A stretch of 64,000 nt of DNA from Breoghania sp. (lineage in GTDB: Bacteria; Pseudomonadota; Alphaproteobacteria; Rhizobiales; Stappiaceae): NCBI RefSeq assembly GCF_963674635.1, contig NZ_OY771475.1, positions 3,038,001-3,102,000 of the forward strand, given 5' to 3'. The position numbers were made by a program, and so were the translations under genes. The notes beneath the pieces were generated by a model. The model was not told where the DNA came from. It made no database searches and saw only the letters and a program-made list of their open reading frames with translations. Positions 49,096-58,435 of this stretch are shown piece by piece (within the stretch, counting starts at the first letter, position 1; every line of letters begins with the position of its first letter).

Positions 49096-50211
49096 ATGAA
49101 AGTGACCCTCGAGCGGACAGATCTTCTGAAGTCCCTGACCCACGTTCACCGGGTCGTCGAGCGGCGCAACACGATTCCGATCCTGTCGAACGTGCTTTTG
49201 CGCGCCGACGGCGGCGAATTGCGGCTGAAGGCGACCGACCTCGATCTTGAGATTTCCGAAACCGTGCCTGCCATGGTGGAAGCACCGGGCGCGACGACGG
49301 TGCCTGCGCACATGCTCTACGACATCGTGCGCAAGCTGCCGGACGGCTCGCAGGTGGTGATGGAAACCTCCACCGACCAGACGACGCTGGAGATCCGGGC
49401 CGGGCGCTCGCGCTTTGCGCTGCAGATGCTGCCGGAAGCCGATTTCCCGGATCTGACGGCTGGCGACTTCACCCATTCCTTCGAAGTGCCGGCGGCCGAT
49501 TTCCGCAAACTGATCGACCGCACCCAGTTCGCCATCTCCACCGAGGAGACGCGCTACTATCTGAACGGCATCTATTTCCACACCGTCGATGCCAACGGTC
49601 CGCGCTTCCGCGCGGTCGCGACCGACGGCCATCGTCTCGCGCAGGCCGAGGTTCCCGCCCCTGCGGGCGCGGTCGGCATGCCGGGCATCATCGTGCCGCG
49701 CAAGACGGTGGGGGAAATCCAGAAGCTGCTGGACGAGCCGGAAGCCAATGTCGCGATTGAGCTGTCGGAGACCAAGATCCGCCTGACCACGGGTCCGGTG
49801 GTCCTCACCTCCAAGCTCATCGACGGCACCTTCCCCGACTATGGCCGCGTCATTCCGCAAGGCAATGACAAGGAGCTTCGGCTGGAGCGCGACGAGTTCG
49901 AGAAGGCGGTGGACCGCGTTTCCACCATCTCCTCCGAACGCGGTCGCGCGGTGAAGCTGGCCATGAGCGAGGGCCGCATGGTGCTGACCGTCAACAACCC
50001 GGATTCCGGGTCTGCGACGGAAGAGCTTGTGGTCGATTACGACGCCGAACCCATCGAGATCGGCTTCAACTCGCGCTACCTGCTCGACATCGCCAACCAG
50101 CTTACCTCCGATACCGCGATCTTCCGTCTGGCCGATCCCGGTTCGCCGACGCTGGTGCAGAATTCCGGCGCGGACGACACGCTCTACGTCCTGATGCCGA
50201 TGCGCGTGTAG
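49096..50211 (+). CDS. dnaN: DNA polymerase III beta subunit (sliding clamp)
   Basis: Processivity clamp of 371 residues. It begins MKVTLERTDLLKSLTHVHRVVE and ends TLYVLMPMRV, the family C-terminus. FPDLTAGDF and IDGTFPDYGRVIP mark domain junctions. The frame extends 15 codons upstream, but MKVTLER is the conserved start. It follows dnaA. Confidence 0.97.
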   Translation: MKVTLERTDLLKSLTHVHRVVERRNTIPILSNVLLRADGGELRLKATDLDLEISETVPAMVEAPGATTVPAHMLYDIVRKLPDGSQVVMETSTDQTTLEIRAGRSRFALQMLPEADFPDLTAGDFTHSFEVPAADFRKLIDRTQFAISTEETRYYLNGIYFHTVDANGPRFRAVATDGHRLAQAEVPAPAGAVGMPGIIVPRKTVGEIQKLLDEPEANVAIELSETKIRLTTGPVVLTSKLIDGTFPDYGRVIPQGNDKELRLERDEFEKAVDRVSTISSERGRAVKLAMSEGRMVLTVNNPDSGSATEELVVDYDAEPIEIGFNSRYLLDIANQLTSDTAIFRLADPGSPTLVQNSGADDTLYVLMPMRV

Positions 50212-50237
50212 CATCGCCGCACACAACCAGATGCGAC

Positions 50238-50280
50238 AAAGGCCGCAAACCCTGAACGGGGCTTGTGGCCTTTTCCTTTT
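50238..50280 (+). terminator. Probable terminator of dnaN
   Basis: AAGGCC (50239-50244) pairs with GGCCTT ending at 50272; an imperfect inner stem lies between, and a T-rich tail follows. It separates dnaN from recF. Confidence 0.6.
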
Positions 50281-50413
50281 CTTGTCGCAGCCAGGAGGTG
50301 ACGGCGGGGCGGGTCTTGGCCATTATCGGCGCCATGCAGCGAATCGCCCGCACAGTCTTCCGGCTCCCTCTCCGCCCGTCGTCCCGCCATCCCGTTTTAC
50401 GGGATGACAGCCG

Positions 50414-51568
50414 ATGAGCCAGCCCGCGTGTGTGCGGATTGCCCGCCTGACCCTGACCGATTTCCGCAATTATGCGTCCACGAACCTTGCAACGGATGCG
50501 CGTCTCGTGGCGCTGACGGGCGACAATGGCGCGGGCAAGACCAATTTGATGGAAGCGGTTTCCCTTCTGACGCCGGGACGCGGCCTCAGGCGCGCGGCCT
50601 TTGTCGATATCGTACGAAAGGCCCCCGCCGATCCGCACGCGCCCGCCCCCGATGGGTGGAGCGTGTCGGCGCTTCTCGACGGCGATAATGGCGAGACGCG
50701 GATCGGCACGGGCTTCTCGGTGGACGCGGCAAGCCGGCGCGTCAGGATCGACGGGGCCGAAGCGCGCTCCGCCGACGCTTTGAGCGAATATCTGCGCGTC
50801 CTGTGGCTCGTTCCCGCCATGGACGGGCTCTTCACCGGCTCGGCCAGCGACCGCCGCCGCTTTCTCGACCGGCTGGTGCTTGCCGTCGATCCCGGTCACG
50901 GGCGACGCGTCGCCGATTTCGACAAGGCGATGCGGAGCCGCAACCGGTTGCTTGAAACCGGCGGAGAAGCCGGTTGGCTCGATGCGGTGGAGGCGCAGAT
51001 CGCCTCGCTCGGCGTCGCCATGGCCTTTGCGCGGCGCGAGGCGGTGACGCTTTTGGCGAGCCTCATCGCAGAACATGCGGGCGATGATGCCTTCCCCGAG
51101 GCCGCGCTTTCGCTGGACGGGCCCTTCGAGGTGTTGTCGGCGGCGACGCCTGCGGCCGATCTGGAAGATGCCTATATCGAGCTTCTGGCGCGCGGACGAC
51201 CCCGCGACCGGGCCGCCGGGCGCACGCTGGAAGGCCCGCACAGGACCGATCTCGCCGTCACCCATGTGGCCAAGGCCATGCCCGCAGGGCTTGCCTCGAC
51301 CGGCGAACAGAAGGCGCTTTTGATCGGGCTGGTACTCGCCCACGCGGAGCTGACGGCCCGCGTCTCCGGGCTGACACCGATCCTGCTTCTGGATGAGGTC
51401 GCAGCCCATCTCGACCCGGCCCGGCGCGCCGCCCTTTTTGCGCGGCTCGACAGGCTGGGCGGTCAGGTCTTCATGACCGGTACCGACCGCGCGCTTTTCG
51501 AGGCGCTGCCAGAGGATGCCGCCCGTTTTGCGGTGTCGGATGGCAGCGTGTCACCGCTCGCGGGTTAG
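50414..51568 (+). CDS. recF: DNA replication and repair protein RecF
   Basis: SMC-like ATPase that loads RecA with RecOR. The 384-residue protein opens VRIARLTLTDFRNYAS, has Walker A GDNGAGKTNLMEA (near 37), a signature region STGEQKALLIGLVLAHA and Walker B PILLLDEVAAHLD. It is the third gene of dnaA-dnaN-recF. Confidence 0.95.
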   Translation: MSQPACVRIARLTLTDFRNYASTNLATDARLVALTGDNGAGKTNLMEAVSLLTPGRGLRRAAFVDIVRKAPADPHAPAPDGWSVSALLDGDNGETRIGTGFSVDAASRRVRIDGAEARSADALSEYLRVLWLVPAMDGLFTGSASDRRRFLDRLVLAVDPGHGRRVADFDKAMRSRNRLLETGGEAGWLDAVEAQIASLGVAMAFARREAVTLLASLIAEHAGDDAFPEAALSLDGPFEVLSAATPAADLEDAYIELLARGRPRDRAAGRTLEGPHRTDLAVTHVAKAMPAGLASTGEQKALLIGLVLAHAELTARVSGLTPILLLDEVAAHLDPARRAALFARLDRLGGQVFMTGTDRALFEALPEDAARFAVSDGSVSPLAG

Positions 51569-51604
51569 AGCACCTTCACAGGTTCGGGCATGGAGGTGGT
51601 GGCC

Positions 51605-51749
51605 CATCCTTCGAGACGCGCCCTTTGGGCGCTCCTCAGGATGACGTTGTCATGTGGGATTGGCGCCCTGCAATCCAACACTCCGGGAAACCAACCTCAA
51701 ACACAACGTCATCCTGAGGAGCCTGCGTGAGCAGGCGTCTCGAAGGATC
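51605..51749. repeat. Paired palindromic repeat, copy C
   Basis: Halves 51605-51648 and 51705-51749 are inverted copies with the arms ATCCTTCGAGACG and CCTCAGGATGACGTT and inner stems GCGCCC/GGGCGC and GCCTGC/GCAGGC. The spacer is 56 bases, longer than in copies A (36) and B (42). It lies between the convergent recF and dppF genes. Confidence 0.9.
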
Positions 51750-51801
51750 GGCCTCACAACGCAACAGCCCCCACAGCGGAACGGAACACCTCTGGCGGCC
51801 C

Positions 51802-52848
51802 TCAGGCCCGGCCTTCCTCCACCGCATGACAACGCACCAGCGCACCGTTGGCCGCAAGCGCGTCGGGCTGTTCCCTCCGGCAGCGTTCGTTGGCCAAGGG
51901 ACAGCGCGGATGGAAGGCGCAGCCGGGGGGCGGGGAAATCGGGTTCGGGATCTCGCCTTCCACCTGTTTGCGCCGCGTGCCCGTCATGGCGAGATCGGGC
52001 ACGGCATCGAGCAGCATGCGCGTATAGGGGTGGCGCGGGTTTTCAAACAGCGCCTCGGAATCCGCCACTTCCACCAGACGGCCCAGATACATCACCCCGA
52101 TGCGGCGCGCCATGTGGCGCACCACGGCCAGATCGTGGCTGATGAAAAGGTAGGTCAGGCCGAATTCGTCCTGCAGATCGCGCATCAGGTTCAGGATCTG
52201 CGCCTGAACGGACACATCCAGCGCCGAGGTCGGCTCATCGCAGACGAGGAATTCCGGTTTCGAGGCCAGCGCGCGGGCAATGCAGATGCGCTGGCGCTGG
52301 CCGCCGGAAAACTCATGCGGGAATTTCTTCGCATCGCGCGGATCGAGGCCGACGAGGCACAGCAATTCGCTCACCCGGCGCTCCATCGCCTTGCCGTCTT
52401 CCTCCAGGGCGAAGGCACGGATCGGTTCGGCGATGATGCGCCCCACCCGCCAGCGGGGATTGAGGCTGGCGAAGGGGTCCTGAAAGATCATCTGGATGCG
52501 ACGGCGCAAGGACCGCATGGCCTCGGCCTGTTGCGCGCCCAGCATGTCGTGGCCATCGATGCGGATCGCCCCCGCAGAGGGCGGCAGGAGACCCACGACC
52601 ATCTTGGCGACGGTCGATTTACCGGACCCGCTTTCGCCGACCAGCGCGAAGGTCTCGCCACGGGCGATGGAAAAGGACACATCCTGAACCGCGCGCAGGT
52701 AGTGACGCGTGTCGCGTTCCAGAACCCGGTTGAGCCAGGGCCTGGACACATCGAAGACCCGCGAGAGGCCTTCGACCTCCACGACGGGGGCTCCCTCCTG
52801 CGGCGTCTCAAGTTCGAGGACGGCGGTTTCGCTTGCCGGACTGATCAT
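51802..52848 (-). CDS. Dipeptide/oligopeptide ABC transporter ATP-binding protein (DppF-like)
   Basis: 348-residue ATPase with Walker A GESGSGKST, signature SGGQRQRI, Walker B FLVCDEPTSALD, and the C-terminal oligopeptide_HPY domain (CAFHPRCPLANERC). It is the last gene of the operon, overlapping dppD by four bases. The transported peptide or nickel-type substrate cannot be told from this subunit. Confidence 0.93.
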   Translation of the reverse strand: MISPASETAVLELETPQEGAPVVEVEGLSRVFDVSRPWLNRVLERDTRHYLRAVQDVSFSIARGETFALVGESGSGKSTVAKMVVGLLPPSAGAIRIDGHDMLGAQQAEAMRSLRRRIQMIFQDPFASLNPRWRVGRIIAEPIRAFALEEDGKAMERRVSELLCLVGLDPRDAKKFPHEFSGGQRQRICIARALASKPEFLVCDEPTSALDVSVQAQILNLMRDLQDEFGLTYLFISHDLAVVRHMARRIGVMYLGRLVEVADSEALFENPRHPYTRMLLDAVPDLAMTGTRRKQVEGEIPNPISPPPGCAFHPRCPLANERCRREQPDALAANGALVRCHAVEEGRA

Positions 52849-53873
52849 GCCTCACCTCCGGCATTGGATTGCGCCATCGCGCCCTGTTCCGCCAGCCCTT
52901 CGCGCGAAAGCGCCTCCGGCAGCCAGCAGGCGACCTTCGTGCTGCCCACAGGTGTCGGTTCGGGCCGCTCGGAACAACAGCGGGCGAAAGTGTGGGGGCA
53001 GCGCGGGTTGAAGGGGCAGCCCTGCGGGATCGCATCGAGACGCGGCATCGCGCCGGGGATCTGGACCAGACGGTCGACGGAGCCTGCCAGCGCCGGGATC
53101 GAGCCCATCAGGCCGACCGTGTAAGGGTGGCGCGGGGTCTTGACCACATCGGCGACGGGGCCGATTTCGGCAATCCGGCCGGAATACATGACCGCCACAC
53201 GGTCGGCGGCCTCCGCGATCACGCCCATGTCGTGGGTGATCAGGATGACGGAGGCCCCGCGCTCGCGGCAAAGCTCCTTCAAGACGTCGATGATCTGGGC
53301 CTGAACCGAAACATCGAGCGCGGTGGTCGGTTCATCCGCGATCACCAGTTCCGGCTCGGCGCAGAGCGCCAGCGCGATCACCACGCGCTGGCGCATGCCG
53401 CCTGAAAACTGGTGCGGATAGGCGTTGAGCCGCTTTGAGGCCGCCGGAATACCGACCGCTTCAAGAAGCGCCACCGCCCGGTCACGCGCCTCGCGAGGCG
53501 TGACCGGCAGGTGGGTCATGATCGTCTCGGTGATCTGCTCGCCGATCGTGAACAGCGGGTTGAGGCTCGTCAGCGGGTCCTGAAACACCATGCCGATGCG
53601 CTTGCCGCGCACCTTCTGCATGGCCTTGGGCGACCACCCGTCGATGCGCTCGCCCTTCAGCCAGATCTCGCCGCCCGCGATGCGGCCCGGCGGCTCCAGA
53701 AGGCCGATCACGGCCGCCCCGGTCAGCGACTTGCCCGCCCCGCTCTCGCCCACCATGCCCAGCACCTCGCCCGGCGCCAGATCGAAGGAAACACCGTCAA
53801 TCGCGCGAAGCCGTCCCCGGCGGGTCGGAAACTCGACCTTGAGATCGCGCACGGAAAGAAGCGGAATGCTCAT
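52845..53873 (-). CDS. Dipeptide/oligopeptide ABC transporter ATP-binding protein (DppD-like)
   Basis: 342-residue ATPase. Walker A is GESGAGKSLTG, the signature SGGMRQRVVIA and Walker B LVIADEPTTALD; the oligopeptide_HPY domain has CPFNPRCPHTFARC. The open frame extends 37 codons upstream into dppC in another frame, but MSIPLLSVRDLKVEF at 53873 fits. It pairs with the next ATPase to drive the permeases. Confidence 0.93.
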   Translation of the reverse strand: MSIPLLSVRDLKVEFPTRRGRLRAIDGVSFDLAPGEVLGMVGESGAGKSLTGAAVIGLLEPPGRIAGGEIWLKGERIDGWSPKAMQKVRGKRIGMVFQDPLTSLNPLFTIGEQITETIMTHLPVTPREARDRAVALLEAVGIPAASKRLNAYPHQFSGGMRQRVVIALALCAEPELVIADEPTTALDVSVQAQIIDVLKELCRERGASVILITHDMGVIAEAADRVAVMYSGRIAEIGPVADVVKTPRHPYTVGLMGSIPALAGSVDRLVQIPGAMPRLDAIPQGCPFNPRCPHTFARCCSERPEPTPVGSTKVACWLPEALSREGLAEQGAMAQSNAGGEA

Positions 53874-53878
53874 GGGAC

Positions 53879-54835
53879 CTACCGCAGTTTCGGGTTGAGC
53901 GCGTCGCGCAACCAGTCGCCGATGAGGTTCACGGCGAGGACGAGCAGGGCGAGCGCGATGCCGGGGAAAATGGCGATCCACCATTCGCCGGAGAACAGGA
54001 AATCGTTGCCGATGCGCACCAGCGTGCCGAGCGAGGGCTGGGTGGGCGGCACACCGACGCCGAGATAGGAGAGCGTCGCCTCCGTGATGACGGCGAGCGC
54101 CAGGTTGATGGTGGCGATGACCAGCACCGGGCTCATGACATTGGGCAAGACATGGCGCAGCAGGATGAGGCCGGGGCGAATGCCGATGAGGCGGGCGGCC
54201 TGCACATATTCCGTGTTGCGCTCCACCATGGTGGAGCCGCGCACGGTGCGCGCATATTGCACCCAGAAGCTGAGCCCGATGGAAAAGACGAGGATCCAGA
54301 AGGCCGAATTCTCGCGGTTGAGATTGCCGAAAATCCCGCGCGCCGCGCCATCGACCAGCAGGGCGATCAGGATCGCGGGGAAGGTGAGCTGCACCTCGGC
54401 CAGTCGCATGATGAAGGCATCGACGCGCCCGCCCGCATAGCCCGCGATCAGGCCCAGCGTGATGCCAAGCGTTGCGGCAAAGGCGACCGAGACGAGGCCG
54501 ACGCCGATGGAGATGCGCGAGCCGTAGAGGATGGCGGAGAAGATATCGCGGCCGAGATCGTCCGTTCCCAGAAGGAACCGCATGTCGCCATCGGGCGCCC
54601 AGGCGGGGGGGAGCAGCGAATCGAGCAGGTCCACACTCGCCAGATCGAAGGGATCATGCGGTGCGATCCAGGGCGCGAAGGCCGCGCCGGCGAAAAAGGC
54701 CAGCGCCACGAGGGCGGCCACGATGGTGACCCTGGAGGCGAGAAAGGAATGCAGGATGTCGCTGTCGGCGGCGCGCGCCAGCCAGCCCTTTTCCTGCGGC
54801 CCGGATGATGTGCCGGTGGATGTCGTGTCGCTCAT
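53879..54835 (-). CDS. Dipeptide ABC transporter permease (DppC-like)
   Basis: 318-residue inner-membrane permease with about six helices. The N-terminal DPP_C region (LGTDDLGRDIFSAILYGSRIS) and the EAA loop (EYVQAARLIGIRPGLILLRHVLPN) are typical. Its start overlaps the GNAT stop by four bases. Confidence 0.93.
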   Translation of the reverse strand: MSDTTSTGTSSGPQEKGWLARAADSDILHSFLASRVTIVAALVALAFFAGAAFAPWIAPHDPFDLASVDLLDSLLPPAWAPDGDMRFLLGTDDLGRDIFSAILYGSRISIGVGLVSVAFAATLGITLGLIAGYAGGRVDAFIMRLAEVQLTFPAILIALLVDGAARGIFGNLNRENSAFWILVFSIGLSFWVQYARTVRGSTMVERNTEYVQAARLIGIRPGLILLRHVLPNVMSPVLVIATINLALAVITEATLSYLGVGVPPTQPSLGTLVRIGNDFLFSGEWWIAIFPGIALALLVLAVNLIGDWLRDALNPKLR

Positions 54836-55338
54836 CGGCGCGCAAGCTCCTTGGTGAAGCGATGACAGGCGGCCGGGAGCCAGCCGCCCAGGCCGTCAGA
54901 GACCTTGGTGGCCTCGACGCCCTGATCGCGCCAGCCGGCCTTTTCATAGAAGCGGTGGGCGCGGGCATTGCCTTCGGCACAGAAGAGATGGGCTGAGGTG
55001 ATGCCCTCGCCCGCCATGGCCTCTTCGGCCCTGTGCATCAGCGCCCCCGCAAGCCCGGTGCCGCGGGCGCGTTGTCCGAGATGGAACTGATCAAGCTCCG
55101 CCCCGTCCCAATAGGCGAACCCGTCGGGTTCGCCGTCGTGACCCAGCGCCACGAGGCCATGGCCTGCAAAGGGTTTCAGGCGGTTCAGGAACAGTTCCGG
55201 GGTGCGCGCGTCCACCAGTTCGGACGCGGCGAAAGCGAGGTGGCCCGCGCGCCATGCCTCGTGCCACAGCAGCGCAAGAGCCGGGAGATCGCGCGCCTCG
55301 ATGGCGCGGAATGTGTAAGGCGTGAGGGGCGCGGTCAT
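54832..55338 (-). CDS. GNAT-family N-acetyltransferase embedded in the peptide transporter operon
   Basis: 168-residue acetyltransferase with YTFRAIEARDLPALALLW at the start, the acetyl-CoA loop LGQRARGTGLAGALMHRAEE, and the final NARAHRFYEKAGW. It is joined to dppB and dppC by ATGA overlaps at both ends, so it belongs to the operon. It might acetylate an imported peptide, amine or toxic compound. The substrate is unknown. A much longer open frame upstream is antisense or out-of-frame noise. Confidence 0.88.
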   Translation of the reverse strand: MTAPLTPYTFRAIEARDLPALALLWHEAWRAGHLAFAASELVDARTPELFLNRLKPFAGHGLVALGHDGEPDGFAYWDGAELDQFHLGQRARGTGLAGALMHRAEEAMAGEGITSAHLFCAEGNARAHRFYEKAGWRDQGVEATKVSDGLGGWLPAACHRFTKELARR

Positions 55339-56315
55339 GTCTGCACCGTCCGTTCCACGCGCAGGCGCGGATCGACCACGAAATAGAGGATGTCGACGAT
55401 CAGGTTGATCACCACGAAGACGAAGGCGATCAGCATGAGGTAGGCGGCCATGATCGGGATATCGACATTCTGCACGGCCTGCAGGAACAAAAGCCCCATG
55501 CCCGGCCACTGGAACACCGTCTCGGTGATGATGGCAAACGCGATGATGGAGCCGAGCTGCAGGCCGGTGATGGTGATGACCGGCACCAGCGTGTTCTTCA
55601 GCGCATGGCGGAAATGGACGATCCGGTCGGGCAGACCGCGGGCGCGGGCGAACTTGATGTAATCGGCGCGGATCACTTCCAGCATTTCGGAACGCACCAG
55701 CCGCATGATCAGCGTCATCTGGAACAGCCCCAGCGTGATCGCCGGCATGATGAGGGCCTTGAGGCCGGAAACGGTCAGGAACCCCGTCGTCCAGAAGCCC
55801 AGATCCACCACCTCGCCGCGCCCGAAACTCGGCAACCATTGCAGGGTTACGGAAAAGACGAAGATCAGGAGGATGCCGATGAAGAAGGTGGGCAGCGATA
55901 TGCCTATGAGCGAGATCGTCAGGAACACCTTCGAGAGCCACGATGTCCGGTTGAGCCCGGTATAGACGCCCATCGGGATGCCGATCAGAAGCGACAGGAT
56001 CGCGGAGACGAGGGAAAGCTCGAAGGTTGCGGGCAGACGGGATCCGATGAGATCGGCGACCGGCTGCTTGAACTGGTAGGAACGCCCGAAATCGAAGCGC
56101 GCGGCATTGCCCACGAACCGGCTGAACTGCACGAGCACGCTGTCATTGAGACCGAGCTGCTCACGCAGGGCTTCGCGCTGGGCGGGGGTGGTATCCTGAC
56201 CGACCATCTGGTTGATCGGATCGCCGACGAAGCGGAACAGCGTGAAGGCGATCAGCGCCACCGCCAGCATGACGGCAACGGCCTGCAACAGACGCCGGAT
56301 GATGAAGGCGAGCAT
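55335..56315 (-). CDS. Dipeptide ABC transporter permease (DppB-like)
   Basis: 326-residue inner-membrane permease. It has the DppB N-terminus MLAFIIRRLLQAVAVMLAV with FVGDPINQMVG, and the EAA loop RADYIKFARARGLPDRIV. It lies between the binding-protein gene (141-base gap with a hairpin) and the GNAT gene. Confidence 0.93.
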   Translation of the reverse strand: MLAFIIRRLLQAVAVMLAVALIAFTLFRFVGDPINQMVGQDTTPAQREALREQLGLNDSVLVQFSRFVGNAARFDFGRSYQFKQPVADLIGSRLPATFELSLVSAILSLLIGIPMGVYTGLNRTSWLSKVFLTISLIGISLPTFFIGILLIFVFSVTLQWLPSFGRGEVVDLGFWTTGFLTVSGLKALIMPAITLGLFQMTLIMRLVRSEMLEVIRADYIKFARARGLPDRIVHFRHALKNTLVPVITITGLQLGSIIAFAIITETVFQWPGMGLLFLQAVQNVDIPIMAAYLMLIAFVFVVINLIVDILYFVVDPRLRVERTVQT

Positions 56316-56417
56316 GGGACCCTGTCTGTCTTTGCGGGTTGAAGCTCATATCCGCAATCGCGACCCGTTTTCACGCAGGAAACGCGGGCGTGTAGGGGGC
56401 GCGAGGGGAAAGAGAAA

Positions 56418-56446
56418 CGGGGCAGCCTGGAAACAGGGCCGCCCCG
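56418..56446 (-). terminator. Attenuating hairpin between binding-protein and permease genes
   Basis: Minus-strand stem CGGGGC-GCC..GGC-GCCCCG with small internal mismatches, followed by a T-rich tail. It is typical of the gap after a solute-binding protein gene, where it lowers permease expression. Confidence 0.55.
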
Positions 56447-56456
56447 CCGAAGCCTC

Positions 56457-58046
56457 TTAGTCCGTCACGTTCACATATCGGAACGACAGGACGTTGTCGG
56501 CGCGCTGGGCAAGATCCACGTCGTCCGCCACGCCCCAGGCAAGGCCCTGCTGGTGCAGCGGAATGTAGCGGACATCGTCATTGGCCTTCTTGAAGGCCTC
56601 ATAGATCATCTGGTCGCGCTTTGCCTTGTCGTTCTCGACAAGCACCTTGGCGGTCAGCGCATCGACCTCCTCGTCGCACCAGCCGCCATTGTTGAACGGC
56701 GAGCCTGCACCGGAATCGTCACGGCAATTCATCAGCGCGGACAACACGTTGTGGGCGTCGAACGAGCTCGGCGTCCAGCCCAGCAGGTAGAAGGAGGTGT
56801 CATAGTCGCCCGATGCCAGGATCTTGGCGAAATACTTCGCCTTGGGCTGGGCGTTCAGATCCACCTTGATGCCGACGCGCGCCAGATAGGACGTGACCGC
56901 CTGGCAGATCGCCTCGTCGTTCACATAGCGGTCGTTCGGGCAGTCCATGCCCACCTCGAACCCGTCCGGATAGCCCGCTTCCGCCAGCAGCGCCTTGGCC
57001 GCCTTGGGATCATAGGGGTAGCGTTCGAATTCACCGGCGCGATCGAACATGAACGGCGAGATCATCAGGGCCGACGGCGTCGCGAGGCCGCGCATCACCT
57101 TCTTGACGATCACGTTCTCGTCGATGGCCTGATAGAAGGCCTTGCGCACGCGAACGTCCTTGAAGGGGTTCTTTCCCTTGACGTTGGAATATTTCAGCTC
57201 GTCGCGGCGCTGGTCCATGCCGAGGAAGATCGTGCGCAGTTCCGGACCGGTCAGGGCGCGGGTGCCCTCGTTGGCATCGACGCGCGGAATGTCCTGAACC
57301 GGCACCGGGTAGACCATGTCCATCTCGCCGGAAAGAAGCGCCGCCACGCGGGTCGCGTCCTGGGCGATGGGGGTCAGCTCCACCCGATCCACATTGCCTT
57401 CAAGCGAGCCCCAATAGCCGGCGTTCTTCTCAAACACCGTCTTGACGCCGGCCTCGTGGCTGACAATCGCGTAAGGTCCCGTGCCATTGGCATTGAGCGC
57501 GGCATAGTTCGGACTGGTGTCGGAGGCGGAGGTGATCGCCACCGCGTCATGCTCCTCGGTCCACTCCTTGTCGACGATGTACCAGAACTCCCACTGGTAA
57601 TGCAGGATCGGGTTGGGGCTGCTCAGTTCGAAATCGACCGTGTAGTCATCGACCTTGACGACCTTCACATCCGCGCCGAGATAGCTGGTGAGGTCGGAGC
57701 CCTTCGCGCGCACGCGGTCGGCGGAAAACACCACGTCATCGGCGTTGAAATCGCCGCCATTGTGGAACTTCACGCCCTTGCGCAAGTGGAAGCGCCACTT
57801 GGTGGGGGAGAGGATTTCCCAGCTTTCGGCAAGCGCAGGCTGGATCTTCAGATCCTTGTCGCGATAGATCAGCCCCTCGTAGACATTGCCGAGCGTGCCC
57901 AGCGTGAAGGTCTCGTTGAGCGCATAAGGCTCCAGCGTGCTGAGCACGCCCTGGAAGGCGTATTTGAAGGTCTTGGCGCTGGCCGGCGCGGCTGCGAGCA
58001 GAGCAGCGGCCAGACCGGTCACGAGGGCGGCATTGCGGATGCGCAT
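56457..58046 (-). CDS. Peptide ABC transporter substrate-binding protein (family 5)
   Basis: 529-residue periplasmic binding protein. A Sec signal peptide of about 24 residues (ALVTGLAAALLAAAPASA, cleavage after ASA) lacks a lipobox. The SBP_bac_5 domain follows, with WRFHLRKGVKFHNGGDF. It is the first gene of the operon dppABC-D-F with GNAT. Ligand unknown; peptides or related compounds are likely. Confidence 0.92.
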   Translation of the reverse strand: MRIRNAALVTGLAAALLAAAPASAKTFKYAFQGVLSTLEPYALNETFTLGTLGNVYEGLIYRDKDLKIQPALAESWEILSPTKWRFHLRKGVKFHNGGDFNADDVVFSADRVRAKGSDLTSYLGADVKVVKVDDYTVDFELSSPNPILHYQWEFWYIVDKEWTEEHDAVAITSASDTSPNYAALNANGTGPYAIVSHEAGVKTVFEKNAGYWGSLEGNVDRVELTPIAQDATRVAALLSGEMDMVYPVPVQDIPRVDANEGTRALTGPELRTIFLGMDQRRDELKYSNVKGKNPFKDVRVRKAFYQAIDENVIVKKVMRGLATPSALMISPFMFDRAGEFERYPYDPKAAKALLAEAGYPDGFEVGMDCPNDRYVNDEAICQAVTSYLARVGIKVDLNAQPKAKYFAKILASGDYDTSFYLLGWTPSSFDAHNVLSALMNCRDDSGAGSPFNNGGWCDEEVDALTAKVLVENDKAKRDQMIYEAFKKANDDVRYIPLHQQGLAWGVADDVDLAQRADNVLSFRYVNVTD

Positions 58047-58435
58047 GTCCCGGTTCTCCCATGGCAGGATGACAGTTCTGTTCCCGTATTCCTCACGATC
58101 CGCAAAGCTGGCGTTTTCACCATTCTTGCTTCGCGGTCGCTTATTTCGCGGCTCGACATCGAAAAGGACCGGTTCGTCTCCCTTCGCTCCCGCTTCGATC
58201 CCGCCCGCCGTGGTCGAAGGTCAATTCACACCGACCTCCATCCCGGCGGGCCATGAGCCCTTGAAGGCATCTTGTCGCCTCAGAAGTGGCAGGTCCAGTC
58301 TGAACCTTGTTTGCGATGACAATTGAGGCCCTTCAGGGGGTTAGCGACCGCCTCCCGCCTGCCATGGAGGCAATCGGGAGGGGGGCGTGGCGCATATTTG
58401 ATCAATTAGACAATAATCCCGAGGGCAAGGCGCCG
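58047..58435. other. Intergenic region between the cyclase and the binding-protein gene
   Basis: 389 bases with no gene. A compound hairpin at 58351-58381 (CCTCCC, GCCT ... AGGC, GGGAGG) may terminate the upstream cyclase but has no T-run. The promoter of the transporter operon should lie nearer 58046; I could not define it. Confidence 0.4.

Noticed and set aside
54832..55941. 369-residue open frame on the minus strand as one protein
   Set aside because: Its first half is dppB in the wrong frame; only the last 168 residues form a real GNAT protein starting at 55338.
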